Shown here: in pieces, positions 54,455-63,338 of the stretch
Layout: every line of letters starts with the position of its first letter
Numbering within the stretch: the first letter of the stretch is position 1
Made by a program: the position numbers and the translations under genes
NCBI RefSeq assembly: GCF_020091585.1
Contig: NZ_CP083582.1
Span: 682,001 to 746,000, forward strand
Length of the DNA: 64,000 bases
Direction of reading: 5' to 3'
Source: Kovacikia minuta CCNUW1
GTDB lineage: Bacteria > Cyanobacteriota > Cyanobacteriia > Leptolyngbyales > Leptolyngbyaceae
The notes under the pieces: model-generated
What the model was told of the DNA's origin: nothing
The model's input: the letters and a program-made list of their open reading frames with translations, nothing else
Databases searched by the model: none

Positions 54455-54699
54455 CAAGTTTTACATTTCATTCGTCCCATTTACTTACAGGTCAAATACT
54501 GAACTTGCATTTACAAATAACTCTCCTCCATTGGAATTAGGCAACCACAATCCGAACAAATGGATCGCAATTCTGTAGAGGTCAGGTAGACACTTGCAGC
54601 ATGAGACGTTATGAGCATTCTGAATTTGTTCTAGAAAGGAAATCTGGAACACGAGCAAGTGTCTTACTATCAAACAGAAGGTTGCTGAATACGGTTGCT

Positions 54700-55575
54700 A
54701 TGTTGGATATTTTGCTGGTCATGGCTCTGGGGTTTCTGGGAAGCTTTGGTCATTGCGTTGGCATGTGCGGCCCTCTGACCCTTGCCTTCTCCATGCCTGG
54801 TCATTCCATGACTCCGCCGAATTGGAAGCAGCAGTTTTATTTTCATGGGTTGCTGAATCTGGGGCGGATTGCCAGCTATGCCCTGGTGGGCGCGGGAATT
54901 GGGGCAGTGGGTTCGGTTCTGGTGGCAGGCGGGCAATTTGCCGGGATTGATAGTCTATTGCGTCGAGGACTGGCGATCGCCACGGGCATCCTCCTGATCT
55001 GGATTGGACTGGCTCAAATCGCTCCTGGATGGCTGCCCCGCATCCCATTTTTGCATCCCCTTTTGCAGGGGGAACTGCACCAGCGATTGGGGTCAGCGAT
55101 GACAAAATTATCCCTGCGTTCCCACTGGTGGACTCCATTTTTGTTGGGAATGACCTGGGGGCTGATTCCCTGTGGATTCCTCTACGCTGCCCAGATCAAA
55201 GCTGCCGAAACCGGAAATCTGTGGTGGGGAACGCTAACCATGCTGGCGTTTGGTCTGGGCACGGTGCCCTCCATGATGGGAATTGGCACCTTTAGTTCGC
55301 TGCTGAGTGCCGATCGCCGCAGTCAATTGTTCCGGTTAGGGGGTTGGGTAACCCTGGCGATCGGCATCCTTACCCTGCTGCGAACCGATGACATGGTGGA
55401 TTACACCGGCTATGCCGCCCTGGTTCTCCTCATCCTGGCTCTCATTGCCCGTCCCATTAGCCGCTTTTGGGCACAGCCCCTACAATACCGTCGCGCCTTA
55501 GGGGTGGGAGCATTTGCCCTCTCCGTCGCCCATACCCTGTTCATGCTGCGATCACAACTTTGCCTGGAACTTTGA
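54700..55575 (+). CDS. SafE/DsbD_2-like membrane protein, N-terminal part of a frameshifted gene
   Basis: About 291 residues from MLDILLVMALGFLGSFGHC; an ATG at 54601 would add 33 unlikely residues. The motif GHCVGMCGPL is that of the DsbD_2/UreH-like (sulfite exporter TauE/SafE-annotated) family, with six or more membrane segments and a second motif WGLIPCGFLYAA. It is linked to metal or thiol-redox traffic across membranes. Beyond ~250 the sequence changes to RRALGVGAFALSVAHTLFML, which looks like the first helices of a heme-binding ferric-reductase-like domain. It stops soon after at a TGA. The rest of that domain is in another frame downstream. Confidence 0.82.
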   Translation: MLDILLVMALGFLGSFGHCVGMCGPLTLAFSMPGHSMTPPNWKQQFYFHGLLNLGRIASYALVGAGIGAVGSVLVAGGQFAGIDSLLRRGLAIATGILLIWIGLAQIAPGWLPRIPFLHPLLQGELHQRLGSAMTKLSLRSHWWTPFLLGMTWGLIPCGFLYAAQIKAAETGNLWWGTLTMLAFGLGTVPSMMGIGTFSSLLSADRRSQLFRLGGWVTLAIGILTLLRTDDMVDYTGYAALVLLILALIARPISRFWAQPLQYRRALGVGAFALSVAHTLFMLRSQLCLEL

Positions 55576-55954
55576 AGCCCTACCCTTCATGCTGCCCACC
55601 TATCAAGTTTCCGTTTGGCTCGGCATCACTGCCCTGGCGCTGATGGCACCCGCCGCCCTCACCAGCTTTGATGGCATGGTGCAACGGTTAGGTAAATACT
55701 GGCGCATGATTCATCTGCTCACTGTGCCCGCTCTGGTTCTGGCAGCGGGTCACATAATTTTGATCGACTCTAACTTTCTGGGCGACATGGAGTGGACAAC
55801 CACCCAAAAGCTCTCCTCCGGGCTACTGGGCTTGTTCGTGTTCGTTGTTCTACTCCTGCGATCGCCCTGGCTTTGGGCACTGTTCTCACTAGAGAAATTT
55901 TATGCGGCACCCGTTAAGGAGAAGGACAAGGAAAGGATAAAGGATAAGGGATGA
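55514..55954 (+). CDS. ferric-reductase-like membrane domain, C-terminal part of the frameshifted gene
   Basis: The coding signal resumes at about 55544 as DHNFAWNFEALPFMLPTYQV. It then shows three or four membrane helices with ALTSFDGMVQRLGKYWRMIH and LLTVPALVLAAGHIILI. Paired His in successive helices are like the heme ligands of ferric-reductase or MsrQ-type domains. A single extra base near 55541-55544 relative to the upstream frame would restore one ~410-residue protein. The track start TTG and the first ten residues are therefore not real. The last residues (EKDKERIKDKG) come from repeat DNA. Confidence 0.7.
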   Translation: MPSPSPIPCSCCDHNFAWNFEALPFMLPTYQVSVWLGITALALMAPAALTSFDGMVQRLGKYWRMIHLLTVPALVLAAGHIILIDSNFLGDMEWTTTQKLSSGLLGLFVFVVLLLRSPWLWALFSLEKFYAAPVKEKDKERIKDKG

Positions 55955-56049
55955 AGGATGAAAAGGGGGGAAGAGGTGCCACGTGGCAGGTGTCAGTCAT
56001 TAGTTACCCAACGCCCAACACCTATGACCAATGACCAACAACCCATTTG

Positions 56050-56371
56050 CTACTTGCTGCCGTAATAAAAGGCAATTTCTTTTTCTTTTAAAGGGGCAAA
56101 ATCTGCGCCAATCAGGAGTTGATTGAGTTCGTCCTGGGGAATGTGTTTTGCCCCAATTCGGACGATGCGCGATCGCATGGTATTGGATACCGCCGCTTCG
56201 TTGCCGTCCTGCTTCCAGCCCCATCACCTTGTTATAGAGTTCCAGTTTGGCAGGGGGAATGGGAGAACCATCAAAATCAACCCCACGGGCGATCGCCCCA
56301 TCAATGGCGTCTGCACCTGTCGTACTTTGCGATTCAGAACTTTGCGATTGGGATGTTGTTTCAGAAGACAT
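56050..56371 (-). pseudogene. cyanobacterial hypothetical gene with a single-base frameshift
   Basis: The N-terminal part (from ATG 56371) reads DGAIARGVDFDGSPIPPAKL then ELYNKVMGLEA. From about 56205 the protein-like sequence continues in another frame: NEAAVSNTMRSRIVRIGAK, HIPQDELNQLLIGADFAPL and KEKEIAFYYGS to a stop at 56050-56052. The frame actually continuous with the start gives a basic, unlikely tail to 56000. One base gained or lost near 56200-56215 explains it. The intact product would be ~106 residues, soluble and of unknown function. Confidence 0.6.
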
Positions 56372-56513
56372 AATTGAGTCAGAGATTCTTAACAGCCAAA
56401 CTATAGCAGGTGGCAGGTGGTAGGTGACAGGGAAAGGATAAAGGATGAAGGATCAAGGATAAAAGTCATCACCCTATCACCCCATCATCTCTCCCATCTC
56501 CCTACTCCCCCCA

Positions 56514-57557
56514 CTAACTCCGCACAATTGCATCCAGCAATGGCTCAGCCCCAAAACGGACTGGATCGGTCGTGGGCAATCCGGTTTCGATTTGGGCTTG
56601 CTCGATCGCCTGCTCAGCCTCCCATGTTGACAGGTGGAAGGTGTTGAGGGCGATCGCAGCCACTTTTGCGGGTGCAAAGGAACCGCCTGCCGCTGCAACT
56701 GTTTCATAGACCCGCACCACCTCTTTTAGGGGAGGAATGGGAACATCGGGATAGCGCCGAATGTGGGTTTGTCCAGCCCTGTGAACGAGAATGAGATGGG
56801 TGGGTTGGCTGCCTCGCAGCAAAGGCAGGGTTGCCGTTGATGCCGGATTATGTAAAGAACCCTGTCCTTCAATCAACAGAATGTCGTAGTCGTTCCCTGC
56901 CCGCATCACCATTTGTTCCACGGCACCCGCTGCAAAATCGACTCGAATGGCATCCAGGGGAATGCCGCTGCCGGAAATCATGATGCCTGCCTGCCCGGTG
57001 GCAAGAAATTTGGAACGTAGCCCCCGTTTGGTAGCTGCCCGATTCAGTTCCAGACTAGTAGACATTTTCCCGACTGCCATATCGGTGCCAACGGTCAACA
57101 CCCGCAGACAGGGTAGGGTTCTTGCCTGACCTGTGCCAACGGGTAGGTTGGGGGGTTCCTCGCGCACATCCCAGATCCACTGTCCGGGTTTGAGCAATGC
57201 TTTGAACTCCGGGTCATCGTTCAGGCGGGCGTGCAGCCCATTTGCGATCGACACTCCAGCCCTGAGCGCATCTCGCACATCCCGCCGCCAGTCTTCTGGT
57301 AAGGCTCCACCTAACATGGCAATGCCGATCGCCAGGACATCCGGGTGATATTTGAGTGCCGCTTCAGCGGAAGCGACGATCGGTACCTGTCGGGGAATTT
57401 TTGTTAGCTCAGGCAAAGACCCTCCATCACATTCCCGGTCAATCACCGCAACGATATTGGCATCCGAGTAACGCAACATCGCCAACCCCGTTTTTCCATG
57501 CATGCCCCGAATGCCTTCGTGCAGAAGTATTGCAATCCGCTGATCCGGTTTAAGCAT
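56514..57557 (-). CDS. DUF1611 P-loop protein (DgcN-like)
   Basis: A 347-residue protein of the DUF1611 family. The N-terminal domain has RIAILLHEGIRGMHGKTGL and AVIDRECDGGSLPE. The C-terminal P-loop-like domain has LTVGTDMAVGKMSTSLEL as its nucleotide-binding loop, and ILLIEGQGSLHNPAST as a Walker B-like region. In other bacteria DUF1611 genes sit next to dipeptide epimerases or D-amino acid genes, and one member (DgcN) is reported in D-glutamate metabolism. Here it is divergent from a racemase gene, which fits that theme (inference). Confidence 0.85.
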   Translation of the reverse strand: MLKPDQRIAILLHEGIRGMHGKTGLAMLRYSDANIVAVIDRECDGGSLPELTKIPRQVPIVASAEAALKYHPDVLAIGIAMLGGALPEDWRRDVRDALRAGVSIANGLHARLNDDPEFKALLKPGQWIWDVREEPPNLPVGTGQARTLPCLRVLTVGTDMAVGKMSTSLELNRAATKRGLRSKFLATGQAGIMISGSGIPLDAIRVDFAAGAVEQMVMRAGNDYDILLIEGQGSLHNPASTATLPLLRGSQPTHLILVHRAGQTHIRRYPDVPIPPLKEVVRVYETVAAAGGSFAPAKVAAIALNTFHLSTWEAEQAIEQAQIETGLPTTDPVRFGAEPLLDAIVRS

Positions 57558-57803
57558 CAGAATGACTCCTCAGGGGATGGGGGAAGAAAGGATAAGGGAT
57601 GAAGGATAAGGGATGAAGGATCAAAGGCGATGGATAGGGCAATGGCGGATAGGGGAGGTTGGGATAAGGAGTCGATCGCAAATGGTGATTGAGAACTGTG
57701 CATCGAACACAATAACTTGAATTCTCTGAAAGTAAACTACAACCAGTTTATTTCCAACCCCTCCCTCCCTCACCCCCTCACCCTTTCTTTCCCCCCGCCC
57801 CCA

Positions 57804-58919
57804 ATGAACCAGCATCACATTGAGGTAAAAGTCTGTAAAAAAACGTTTGCAGAAAACATTCAACACCTACGCGAACGGGTTGCCCCAGCCAAACTGTGTG
57901 TGGTCATGAAAGCAAATGCCTACGGGCATGGTTTGAAAGCACTGGCGACTACCGCAGCAGATGCCGGAGCAGACTACATTGGGATCTGCACAAATCCTGA
58001 AGCTGCAATCATTCGCGATCTAGGTTTGGAGATCAAACTGATACGGTTGCGGATGGCACTGCCTATAGAACTGGAGGAGTCCTGCGATCGCCTTCATATT
58101 GAAGAACAGATTGGCACCCTGGAAGCCGCTGATTATCTATCCACATCTGGCATCCAACGGGGTCGAAAAATTCCGGTCCATCTCAATATCGACACCGGCA
58201 TGGGGCGCAGTGGTTTTTTTCCCTCCCAAATTGATCTGATCCGAAAAGTTTGTACCCTGCCTGGTCTTCAAGTTGTTGGCATCATGACCCATCTTGCCTC
58301 CGCCGATGGTAATACCCTCACCTTCACAGAGAAACAATTAGAAGACTTTTACACCCTCCAGCATGCCCTCAAAGATGACCTGCCGGATGGGGTTCTGACC
58401 CATACCCATAACAGTGCTGCCACTGTGCGGCTGGCAAGCAAATGTAATAGTCTGGTGCGGGTGGGAGCCGCTTGCTACGGCGTTCGCACGTCCCAGGAGT
58501 TTACCAACCCAACGGAATTGAAACCGATCATGTCCATCAAAACCAGGGTTGCACAGGTCCGAACCGTACCAGCCGGACAACCGATCGGTTATGGCAGCCT
58601 GTTTACTACCCAACGGGAGAGCTTAATTGCCTCGCTCCCGATCGGGTTTGGTGAAGGTTATCCCCGTTCCCTATTTAACAAAGGCATTGTTCTGATTCAC
58701 GGTCACCGTTGCCCCGTTGTGGGTCGAGTTTCACTCAACATCACCACGGTTGATGTCACGGATGTGCCCACGCAGGTTGAATGGGGTGACGAGGTGGTAT
58801 TAGTTGGACGGCAGGGCGATCAGGAAATTACCTTTGAAGAGTTGGCAGATAAGTTCCAGAGCGTCCATACCGAAATCAACCTGATGGCAGGGTTTATGAA
58901 TGAGATTTGTTATGAATAG
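57804..58919 (+). CDS. alr: alanine racemase-type PLP enzyme
   Basis: A 371-residue fold-III PLP enzyme from ATG 57804; an earlier start at 57717 would read repeat DNA. The PLP Lys36 is in MKANAYGHG and the opposite catalytic Tyr263 in PIGYGSLF. Other family segments are NIDTGMGRSGFF, GIMTHLASAD and SLVRVGAACYGV. The usual CMD motif near the active site is SLN here (residues 310-312). The C-terminus lacks the usual PR-x-Y ending. It should interconvert L- and D-alanine for the cell wall, but the changes allow a broader racemase; this is inference. Confidence 0.88.
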   Translation: MNQHHIEVKVCKKTFAENIQHLRERVAPAKLCVVMKANAYGHGLKALATTAADAGADYIGICTNPEAAIIRDLGLEIKLIRLRMALPIELEESCDRLHIEEQIGTLEAADYLSTSGIQRGRKIPVHLNIDTGMGRSGFFPSQIDLIRKVCTLPGLQVVGIMTHLASADGNTLTFTEKQLEDFYTLQHALKDDLPDGVLTHTHNSAATVRLASKCNSLVRVGAACYGVRTSQEFTNPTELKPIMSIKTRVAQVRTVPAGQPIGYGSLFTTQRESLIASLPIGFGEGYPRSLFNKGIVLIHGHRCPVVGRVSLNITTVDVTDVPTQVEWGDEVVLVGRQGDQEITFEELADKFQSVHTEINLMAGFMNEICYE

Positions 58920-59262
58920 GAATCGCCCCTCATCTCACCACTTGAATCAAAGCGATGAGACACAACATTCTATCAATCGTGCCAGGGAAGAATTTGGGTG
59001 GGCGATCGTACTGCTAGAAAACTTATGGCTCATGCACAACTGTGGACGATGACTGTGTTGCTTAACTGATGCTGTTGGAAGTTAGCGATCGTAAAATTTG
59101 CACCTTAATTTTAGGCTCTTAAAGTTCGTACAAAGAGACTTCCAGACTAACCGTTTTGAGATTTGTGAGCGATGGCATTGGCAGGTTATGGGCGATCGCA
59201 CAACAGCCTCTACTGAAAAGTAAAAGCCTTCTAAAACTCAAACCCAATCGATGCCAGATCTT
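58920..59262. other. intergenic region downstream of the racemase gene
   Basis: A 343-base gap between convergent genes. Several HIP1-like octamers (gggcgatcgc) are present. No gene, hairpin with T-run or repeat family was recognised. Confidence 0.4.
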
Positions 59263-59730
59263 CTACCGAACCTGCACTATTGGTTGAGCCGCAAAGGCAT
59301 CTTGAATTCGATCGACTTGCAGATCCATGACATCCATCCCAGCAATCTCAGACTGGGAGAAATAGCCATGCTCCGTGGTTTCATTGGTGGTGACGAGCGT
59401 GCCTCCGACTACCTCTACTTCAAAACTGAGGGCAACGATGTGGCATCGTTCCCCATCGGCATACTCCAGCAGGTAGTTCGGACTGCTGTAGACACCAATC
59501 AGTCGAATGATGTGGGCATGCAGGCCAGTTTCTTCTAACACTTCTCGAATGCAGGCTTCTGAAACCGTTTCGCCCGGATCGACCCTGCCACCCGGCATAC
59601 ACCAACGTCCATTATCCGATCGGCGCGTCAGCAGTAGTTTTTGCCCAGTTGCATCAAAGATGGCTGCGGAGCAACCCAAAGTCACCTTCCCTAATTTGGC
59701 GATCCGATCGCCCAAAAGAATTTTTGCCAT
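59263..59730 (-). CDS. NUDIX hydrolase
   Basis: A 155-residue hydrolase of nucleoside-diphosphate-linked substrates. The NUDIX box is complete: GRVDPGETVSEACIREV then LEETG, matching G-x5-E-x7-REUxEExGU. The N-terminal KVTLGCSAAIFDATGQKLLL and RSDNGRWCMPGG are typical of the fold. The substrate (for example an oxidised nucleotide or ADP-ribose) cannot be told from the sequence. The gene stands alone. Confidence 0.92.
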   Translation of the reverse strand: MAKILLGDRIAKLGKVTLGCSAAIFDATGQKLLLTRRSDNGRWCMPGGRVDPGETVSEACIREVLEETGLHAHIIRLIGVYSSPNYLLEYADGERCHIVALSFEVEVVGGTLVTTNETTEHGYFSQSEIAGMDVMDLQVDRIQDAFAAQPIVQVR

Positions 59731-60199
59731 TGCATCCTTGGTTTATGCCCTTTTAGATTTTAGATTGCAAAAACCTGAGGAGATCGGCTTTACAGAAAAT
59801 CCTCTGACCCTAAAATTCACTTAATCCTGATCTCAATCATTCCTGCAAGACCTTGCCCACACCGGAGACGCTCCAGTAAAACACGCTCCACAAACTGGTC
59901 GCGATCGCGTCCCAAACGGTACAAATTTGAGGTGAAAACGGTTCTGGTTTTCTTCTATACCTCAGGACAGAGCAATTTTTTAATTTTTTTCCTGCACCTG
60001 CCTCAAGGCGGATAGAGGACCAGCCAAAAGGCGTAACAATTCTCCTTATCTATAATTCTCCTTGAGATGTAAAATTTACTTAATCTTACCTTCACAAAAA
60101 AGATCATTCTTATGAGGAATTGATAAAGCTCCGGGGAATAGTAATATAGATTACAGTTTTTCTACCTGTAGTGCATCGTCGCGTTATATACCAATACTC
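59731..60199. other. long leader region ahead of the RlpA gene
   Basis: A 469-base gap, AT-rich in its second half. ggaggat-like motifs of a riboswitch were looked for and not found. A possible -10 (aatata, ~60143) lies ~55 bases before the ATG. A short hairpin near 59855-59895 is possible. No gene is seen. Confidence 0.4.
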
Positions 60200-61315
60200 A
60201 TGCCCATTTTTGGACTTGTTTGGGTTGCCTCCTGGGTAGGCTGCTTTTTTCCTTCCAGCCATGACCTGCTTCAGGCACCCATTCACTCATCGTGCGTTCT
60301 ACCTGATCAATCACTTAATCTTGTTACCGCCCACAACCCTCCAAACGAAGCGAAATCTACGTCGCTCAGGCTCAATTCCAGGTTAGGGTCATCCAATCAT
60401 TTGCAGGCAAATCAGCTTGCAGGAATAGCACCAAAATCTACTTCCGAAAATCTGCTAAAAGCTTTTAAAGAGTTCTTTCAGCTTGCACCCATTTCTACCA
60501 AAGTAAACCCTGCCGTTGTTGTTAACCCAGTTAAGGGCGATCGATCGTCGGATCAGCCGCATAATTTGAGTGTCAAACGGATTGGCTTTGGGCAGTGCTT
60601 ACCCGCCCAACCTGGCAATCGTTCCACGTCAAGCAAGAGTGCAGAAAGATTTCAGGTCAAACTAAAAGGTTCCGTTGTGGGGGAATTTCTCACCCGCAAG
60701 CAGGCAACCCAGGTTACTCAAAAAATAGAACGGCTCCTATCCGATCCAACGCTGAAACCTTCCCAGATTCAACCTGCGCTGGTAAAGGGGGTAGCCGCAG
60801 TCAAATGGGGTGATCACCTCCTATTTACGCTACCCAACAACCTATCCCAGGGAATGGGTTGTAACCCAGAACTTCTGGCAATTCGGTGGGCGAACAATCT
60901 GCGTCTTGCCCTGAAGGAGCCTGCCCTGGCGATCGCAGAGGCACAGGAACAAATGTATGGACTGCAAACCACCAACCAAACCATCACCGGCATGGCTTCC
61001 TGGTACGGTCCCTACTTCAACGGACGCCAAACCGCAACCGGCGAAACCTTCAATGAGAATGAGTTTACGGCTGCCCATCCTTCCCTTCCGTTCGATACCT
61101 ACCTGAAAGTAACCAACCTGCACAACGGCAAGTCAGTCATCGTTCGAGTCAACGATCGCGGTCCTTACTTTGACAACCGCACCTTAGACCTATCTAGAGA
61201 AGCAGCTCGCTCTCTTGATAGCGAAGAACCAGGCATTATCGAAATCGAAGCGGTAATCATGAAACCAACCTCCGCTTCTACTGTTGTAGCAGACACAAAA
61301 TTGACCGCTCTATAA
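60200..61315 (+). CDS. RlpA-family septal-ring lytic transglycosylase-like protein
   Basis: A 371-residue secreted protein. The N-terminus (IFGLVWVASWVGCFFPSS) is signal-peptide-like. Residues ~30-255 are a variable region with a weakly repeated module (GEFLTRKQATQVTQKIERLL). The C-terminal double-psi beta-barrel (~255-355) has GMASWYGPYFNGRQTATGE, FDTYLKVTNLHNGKSVIVRV and NDRGPYFDNRTLDLSREAA. The Asp in VNDRGPY and the GYGE-like region form the active cleft of RlpA enzymes, which cut glycan strands lacking stem peptides at the septum. No SPOR domain is present. Confidence 0.9.
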   Translation: MPIFGLVWVASWVGCFFPSSHDLLQAPIHSSCVLPDQSLNLVTAHNPPNEAKSTSLRLNSRLGSSNHLQANQLAGIAPKSTSENLLKAFKEFFQLAPISTKVNPAVVVNPVKGDRSSDQPHNLSVKRIGFGQCLPAQPGNRSTSSKSAERFQVKLKGSVVGEFLTRKQATQVTQKIERLLSDPTLKPSQIQPALVKGVAAVKWGDHLLFTLPNNLSQGMGCNPELLAIRWANNLRLALKEPALAIAEAQEQMYGLQTTNQTITGMASWYGPYFNGRQTATGETFNENEFTAAHPSLPFDTYLKVTNLHNGKSVIVRVNDRGPYFDNRTLDLSREAARSLDSEEPGIIEIEAVIMKPTSASTVVADTKLTAL

Positions 61316-61331
61316 CGAATCGCTCAGAAAT

Positions 61332-61973
61332 CTACAGAGTGGCACCCGCAGGGAGGATGATATGGCGGTTCTCGTCAATCATCAGCCGCCCTTCTTCCTT
61401 CAATTGACCCAGCAGACGCGTGACTGTCACACGGGTTGTTCCGATCGCACTGGCTAGATGCTGGTGGGTTAGCCTGATACTTAACCGGGTTCCCCCTGGG
61501 ACGGGCTGCCCCACTTCCATCTGCAACAGCAACAGCAATTGGCGCAACCGATCTTCGACCCGGCGACAACCAACCATTGCCAGCATCGCCTCTGTTTGTC
61601 GCAAACGGCGACTGAGATGGTGAAAAATCTCCCGCGCCAGAGTCGGAGATTGCTCAATCTCCATCATGGTAAATCCCATTAGATCCACATCTGAAAGAGC
61701 CGATGCTTGGTAAGGATGGATCAACGTCAACGGCATCCCAAACGGCATAGACGGACCCGCCAAACCTAACAGTGCTTCGTCTCCACTGGGATACAACGTA
61801 CTCAATTGCACCACCCCTCGGCAGACAATCCAGGTTTCCTGAGGGTTCATGGGGATGGACTGACCAGCCCGGAAACTACACAGGTTTCGCCCCTGGTAGA
61901 GATGCTCCAGAAGCTGTCTCAGATTGGGCGGAGTAACGGTTCTGGCAGCAGGGGTTTGAAGCATACAGATCAC
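61332..61973 (-). CDS. Crp/Fnr-family transcriptional regulator
   Basis: A 213-residue regulator. The N-terminal effector domain has the cupin-like pattern (NLCSFRAGQSIPMNPQETW, GVVQLSTLYPSGDEALLGL) but the cAMP-contacting RSALV-type phosphate motif is not obvious, so the ligand is unknown. A dimer helix (REIFHHLSRRLRQTEAMLAM) leads to the HTH domain with LTHQHLASAIGTTRVTVTRL. A start three codons later (MLQTPAART) is equally possible. It is convergent with the RlpA gene. Confidence 0.88.
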   Translation of the reverse strand: MICMLQTPAARTVTPPNLRQLLEHLYQGRNLCSFRAGQSIPMNPQETWIVCRGVVQLSTLYPSGDEALLGLAGPSMPFGMPLTLIHPYQASALSDVDLMGFTMMEIEQSPTLAREIFHHLSRRLRQTEAMLAMVGCRRVEDRLRQLLLLLQMEVGQPVPGGTRLSIRLTHQHLASAIGTTRVTVTRLLGQLKEEGRLMIDENRHIILPAGATL

Positions 61974-62129
61974 AGTGATGATGGAGCATTAGGGTTTAGC
62001 TTAAAACCTGGATTTGAAGGGAAGTTAATCGGTAGGTTGGCTTTTGGTTAAATTTCAAAGGGCGTAGGGATTAGGTGCCTTCTGCCCTCTGCCTTCTGCC
62101 TTTTGCCTTTCGCTCCACCAGCGCCCTGA

Positions 62130-62711
62130 TTATCTAAAGAAAAATCCATCCCAACGGTTGGTAATTTGAATACGCCCATACCCTAAAAATTGTCCATAGG
62201 ACTTTTCTCCGGCTGGAAAAGCTGTTACACCGTATAGATAGATGCCGCCAGTGTCAGGATTGCGGTTGGCATACAGCCCAACGGTGAGGGTTTTGCCAGG
62301 AGAGACGGGTGGATCGAAGGTAATGGTAATAGCTTTTGTTTTGGGATCTGCGGTGACATCCTGAATTGGTAATCTCGCTTCAGAGCGATCGCGGTTCCCC
62401 TCAAACGCAACCGTACCACCCAGGTCAAAGCGGGCATAATCCACATTGGCTTCCGGGGTAATGACAACTTTTTGCAACGGTTCCCCCGCATCCGACAACA
62501 GATTCAGCGTAAAGTAATACCTGGAGCTGATGTAGGGGGCTTTTTGGGTTGCCGTTGCCCCAACCAGACGTGGAGGCTGAGCAAAAGCAACAGACCCATC
62601 CGAAAGCTGCACCGCCTGGGCGGGCATGTTGGGGTTACTTACCAGTGCGTTTCCTAAACAGCCGACTGAAATCGCCAGTGCAACCCCCAACCCAAATCGA
62701 TCAGTATTCAT
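62130..62711 (-). CDS. DUF2808 secreted protein
   Basis: A 193-residue cyanobacterial protein with an N-terminal signal peptide (GVALAISVGCLGNALVS, then cleavage before AVQL). The mature part begins VQLSDGSVAFAQPPRLVGA and continues with YYFTLNLLSDAGEPLQKV, VSPGKTLTVGLYANRNP and GQFLGYGRIQI, all typical of DUF2808. It is predicted to be a [11 protein letters not shown] beta-sandwich; its function is unknown. Confidence 0.85.
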   Translation of the reverse strand: MNTDRFGLGVALAISVGCLGNALVSNPNMPAQAVQLSDGSVAFAQPPRLVGATATQKAPYISSRYYFTLNLLSDAGEPLQKVVITPEANVDYARFDLGGTVAFEGNRDRSEARLPIQDVTADPKTKAITITFDPPVSPGKTLTVGLYANRNPDTGGIYLYGVTAFPAGEKSYGQFLGYGRIQITNRWDGFFFR

Positions 62712-63102
62712 TATCTGAATCTTAGCTAAGTATGGATATTCCGGATTTTATTGCAGTCCGGTTTGCGATCGCCCCCCTCCCCAGCATGAAAAGCGGGAAG
62801 CAGAGACCAGGAGCCAGAAGATAAGGGACTCACCGAGAACTCCCATCCCCCCATCCCCCCATCCCCCCATCCCTGGGGTTGGATTCATCGAGCGAAATTG
62901 AACTTCATCGGAATCCCTGTCCCCATCACCTTTACAATAGATCTCTGTAGCAATGACTGAGCAAGGGCAATCCCACTTCGTTGATTAATCCTAGCGCTTT
63001 CCCCACAAGCTACCCGCGACCCTTAATCCTTAGAAATTAAAAAACTACCCCTGAATCAACTTGAAACGGGCTAGATGACTGATTACATAAAGGCAGCTTG
63101 AT
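62712..63102. other. intergenic region with short repeats
   Basis: A 391-base gap with a ccccatc repeat run at about 62844-62871. No gene or clear promoter is seen; the ribosome site for the next gene is aaaggcag (~63090). Confidence 0.45.
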
Positions 63103-63273
63103 ATGAGCGACACACTTAGATGGACTCCAGAGGCAAAAGCCAAACTCAAGCAGATTCCTTTTTTTGTGCGCTCTCAGGCGCGTGGACGGATTGAAGCCTT
63201 GGCACGAGAAGCGGAGCTAGACACGGTTACGATCGAATTGGTCGAACAGGCGCGATCGGAGTTTGGGCAATAG
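63103..63273 (+). CDS. small PCP-reductase-family protein
   Basis: 56 residues: [20 protein letters not shown], then [14 protein letters not shown] and EQARSEFGQ. It resembles the short PCP_red domain found at the C-terminus of the light-independent protochlorophyllide reductase B subunit and in small stand-alone cyanobacterial proteins. The stand-alone forms have no settled function. It is shorter than most gene finders report, but the match in length and pattern is good. Confidence 0.75.
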   Translation: MSDTLRWTPEAKAKLKQIPFFVRSQARGRIEALAREAELDTVTIELVEQARSEFGQ

Positions 63274-63338
63274 GGTTGTCAGGGATGAAGATACCTGTAC
63301 CCCGTACCCAACTTAAAACTCTTAAAAACTTAGAACTT

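Noticed and set aside
59824-60199. A second ydaO riboswitch ahead of the RlpA gene
   Set aside because: RlpA genes are known riboswitch targets in other phyla, but none of the conserved blocks could be found in this leader.
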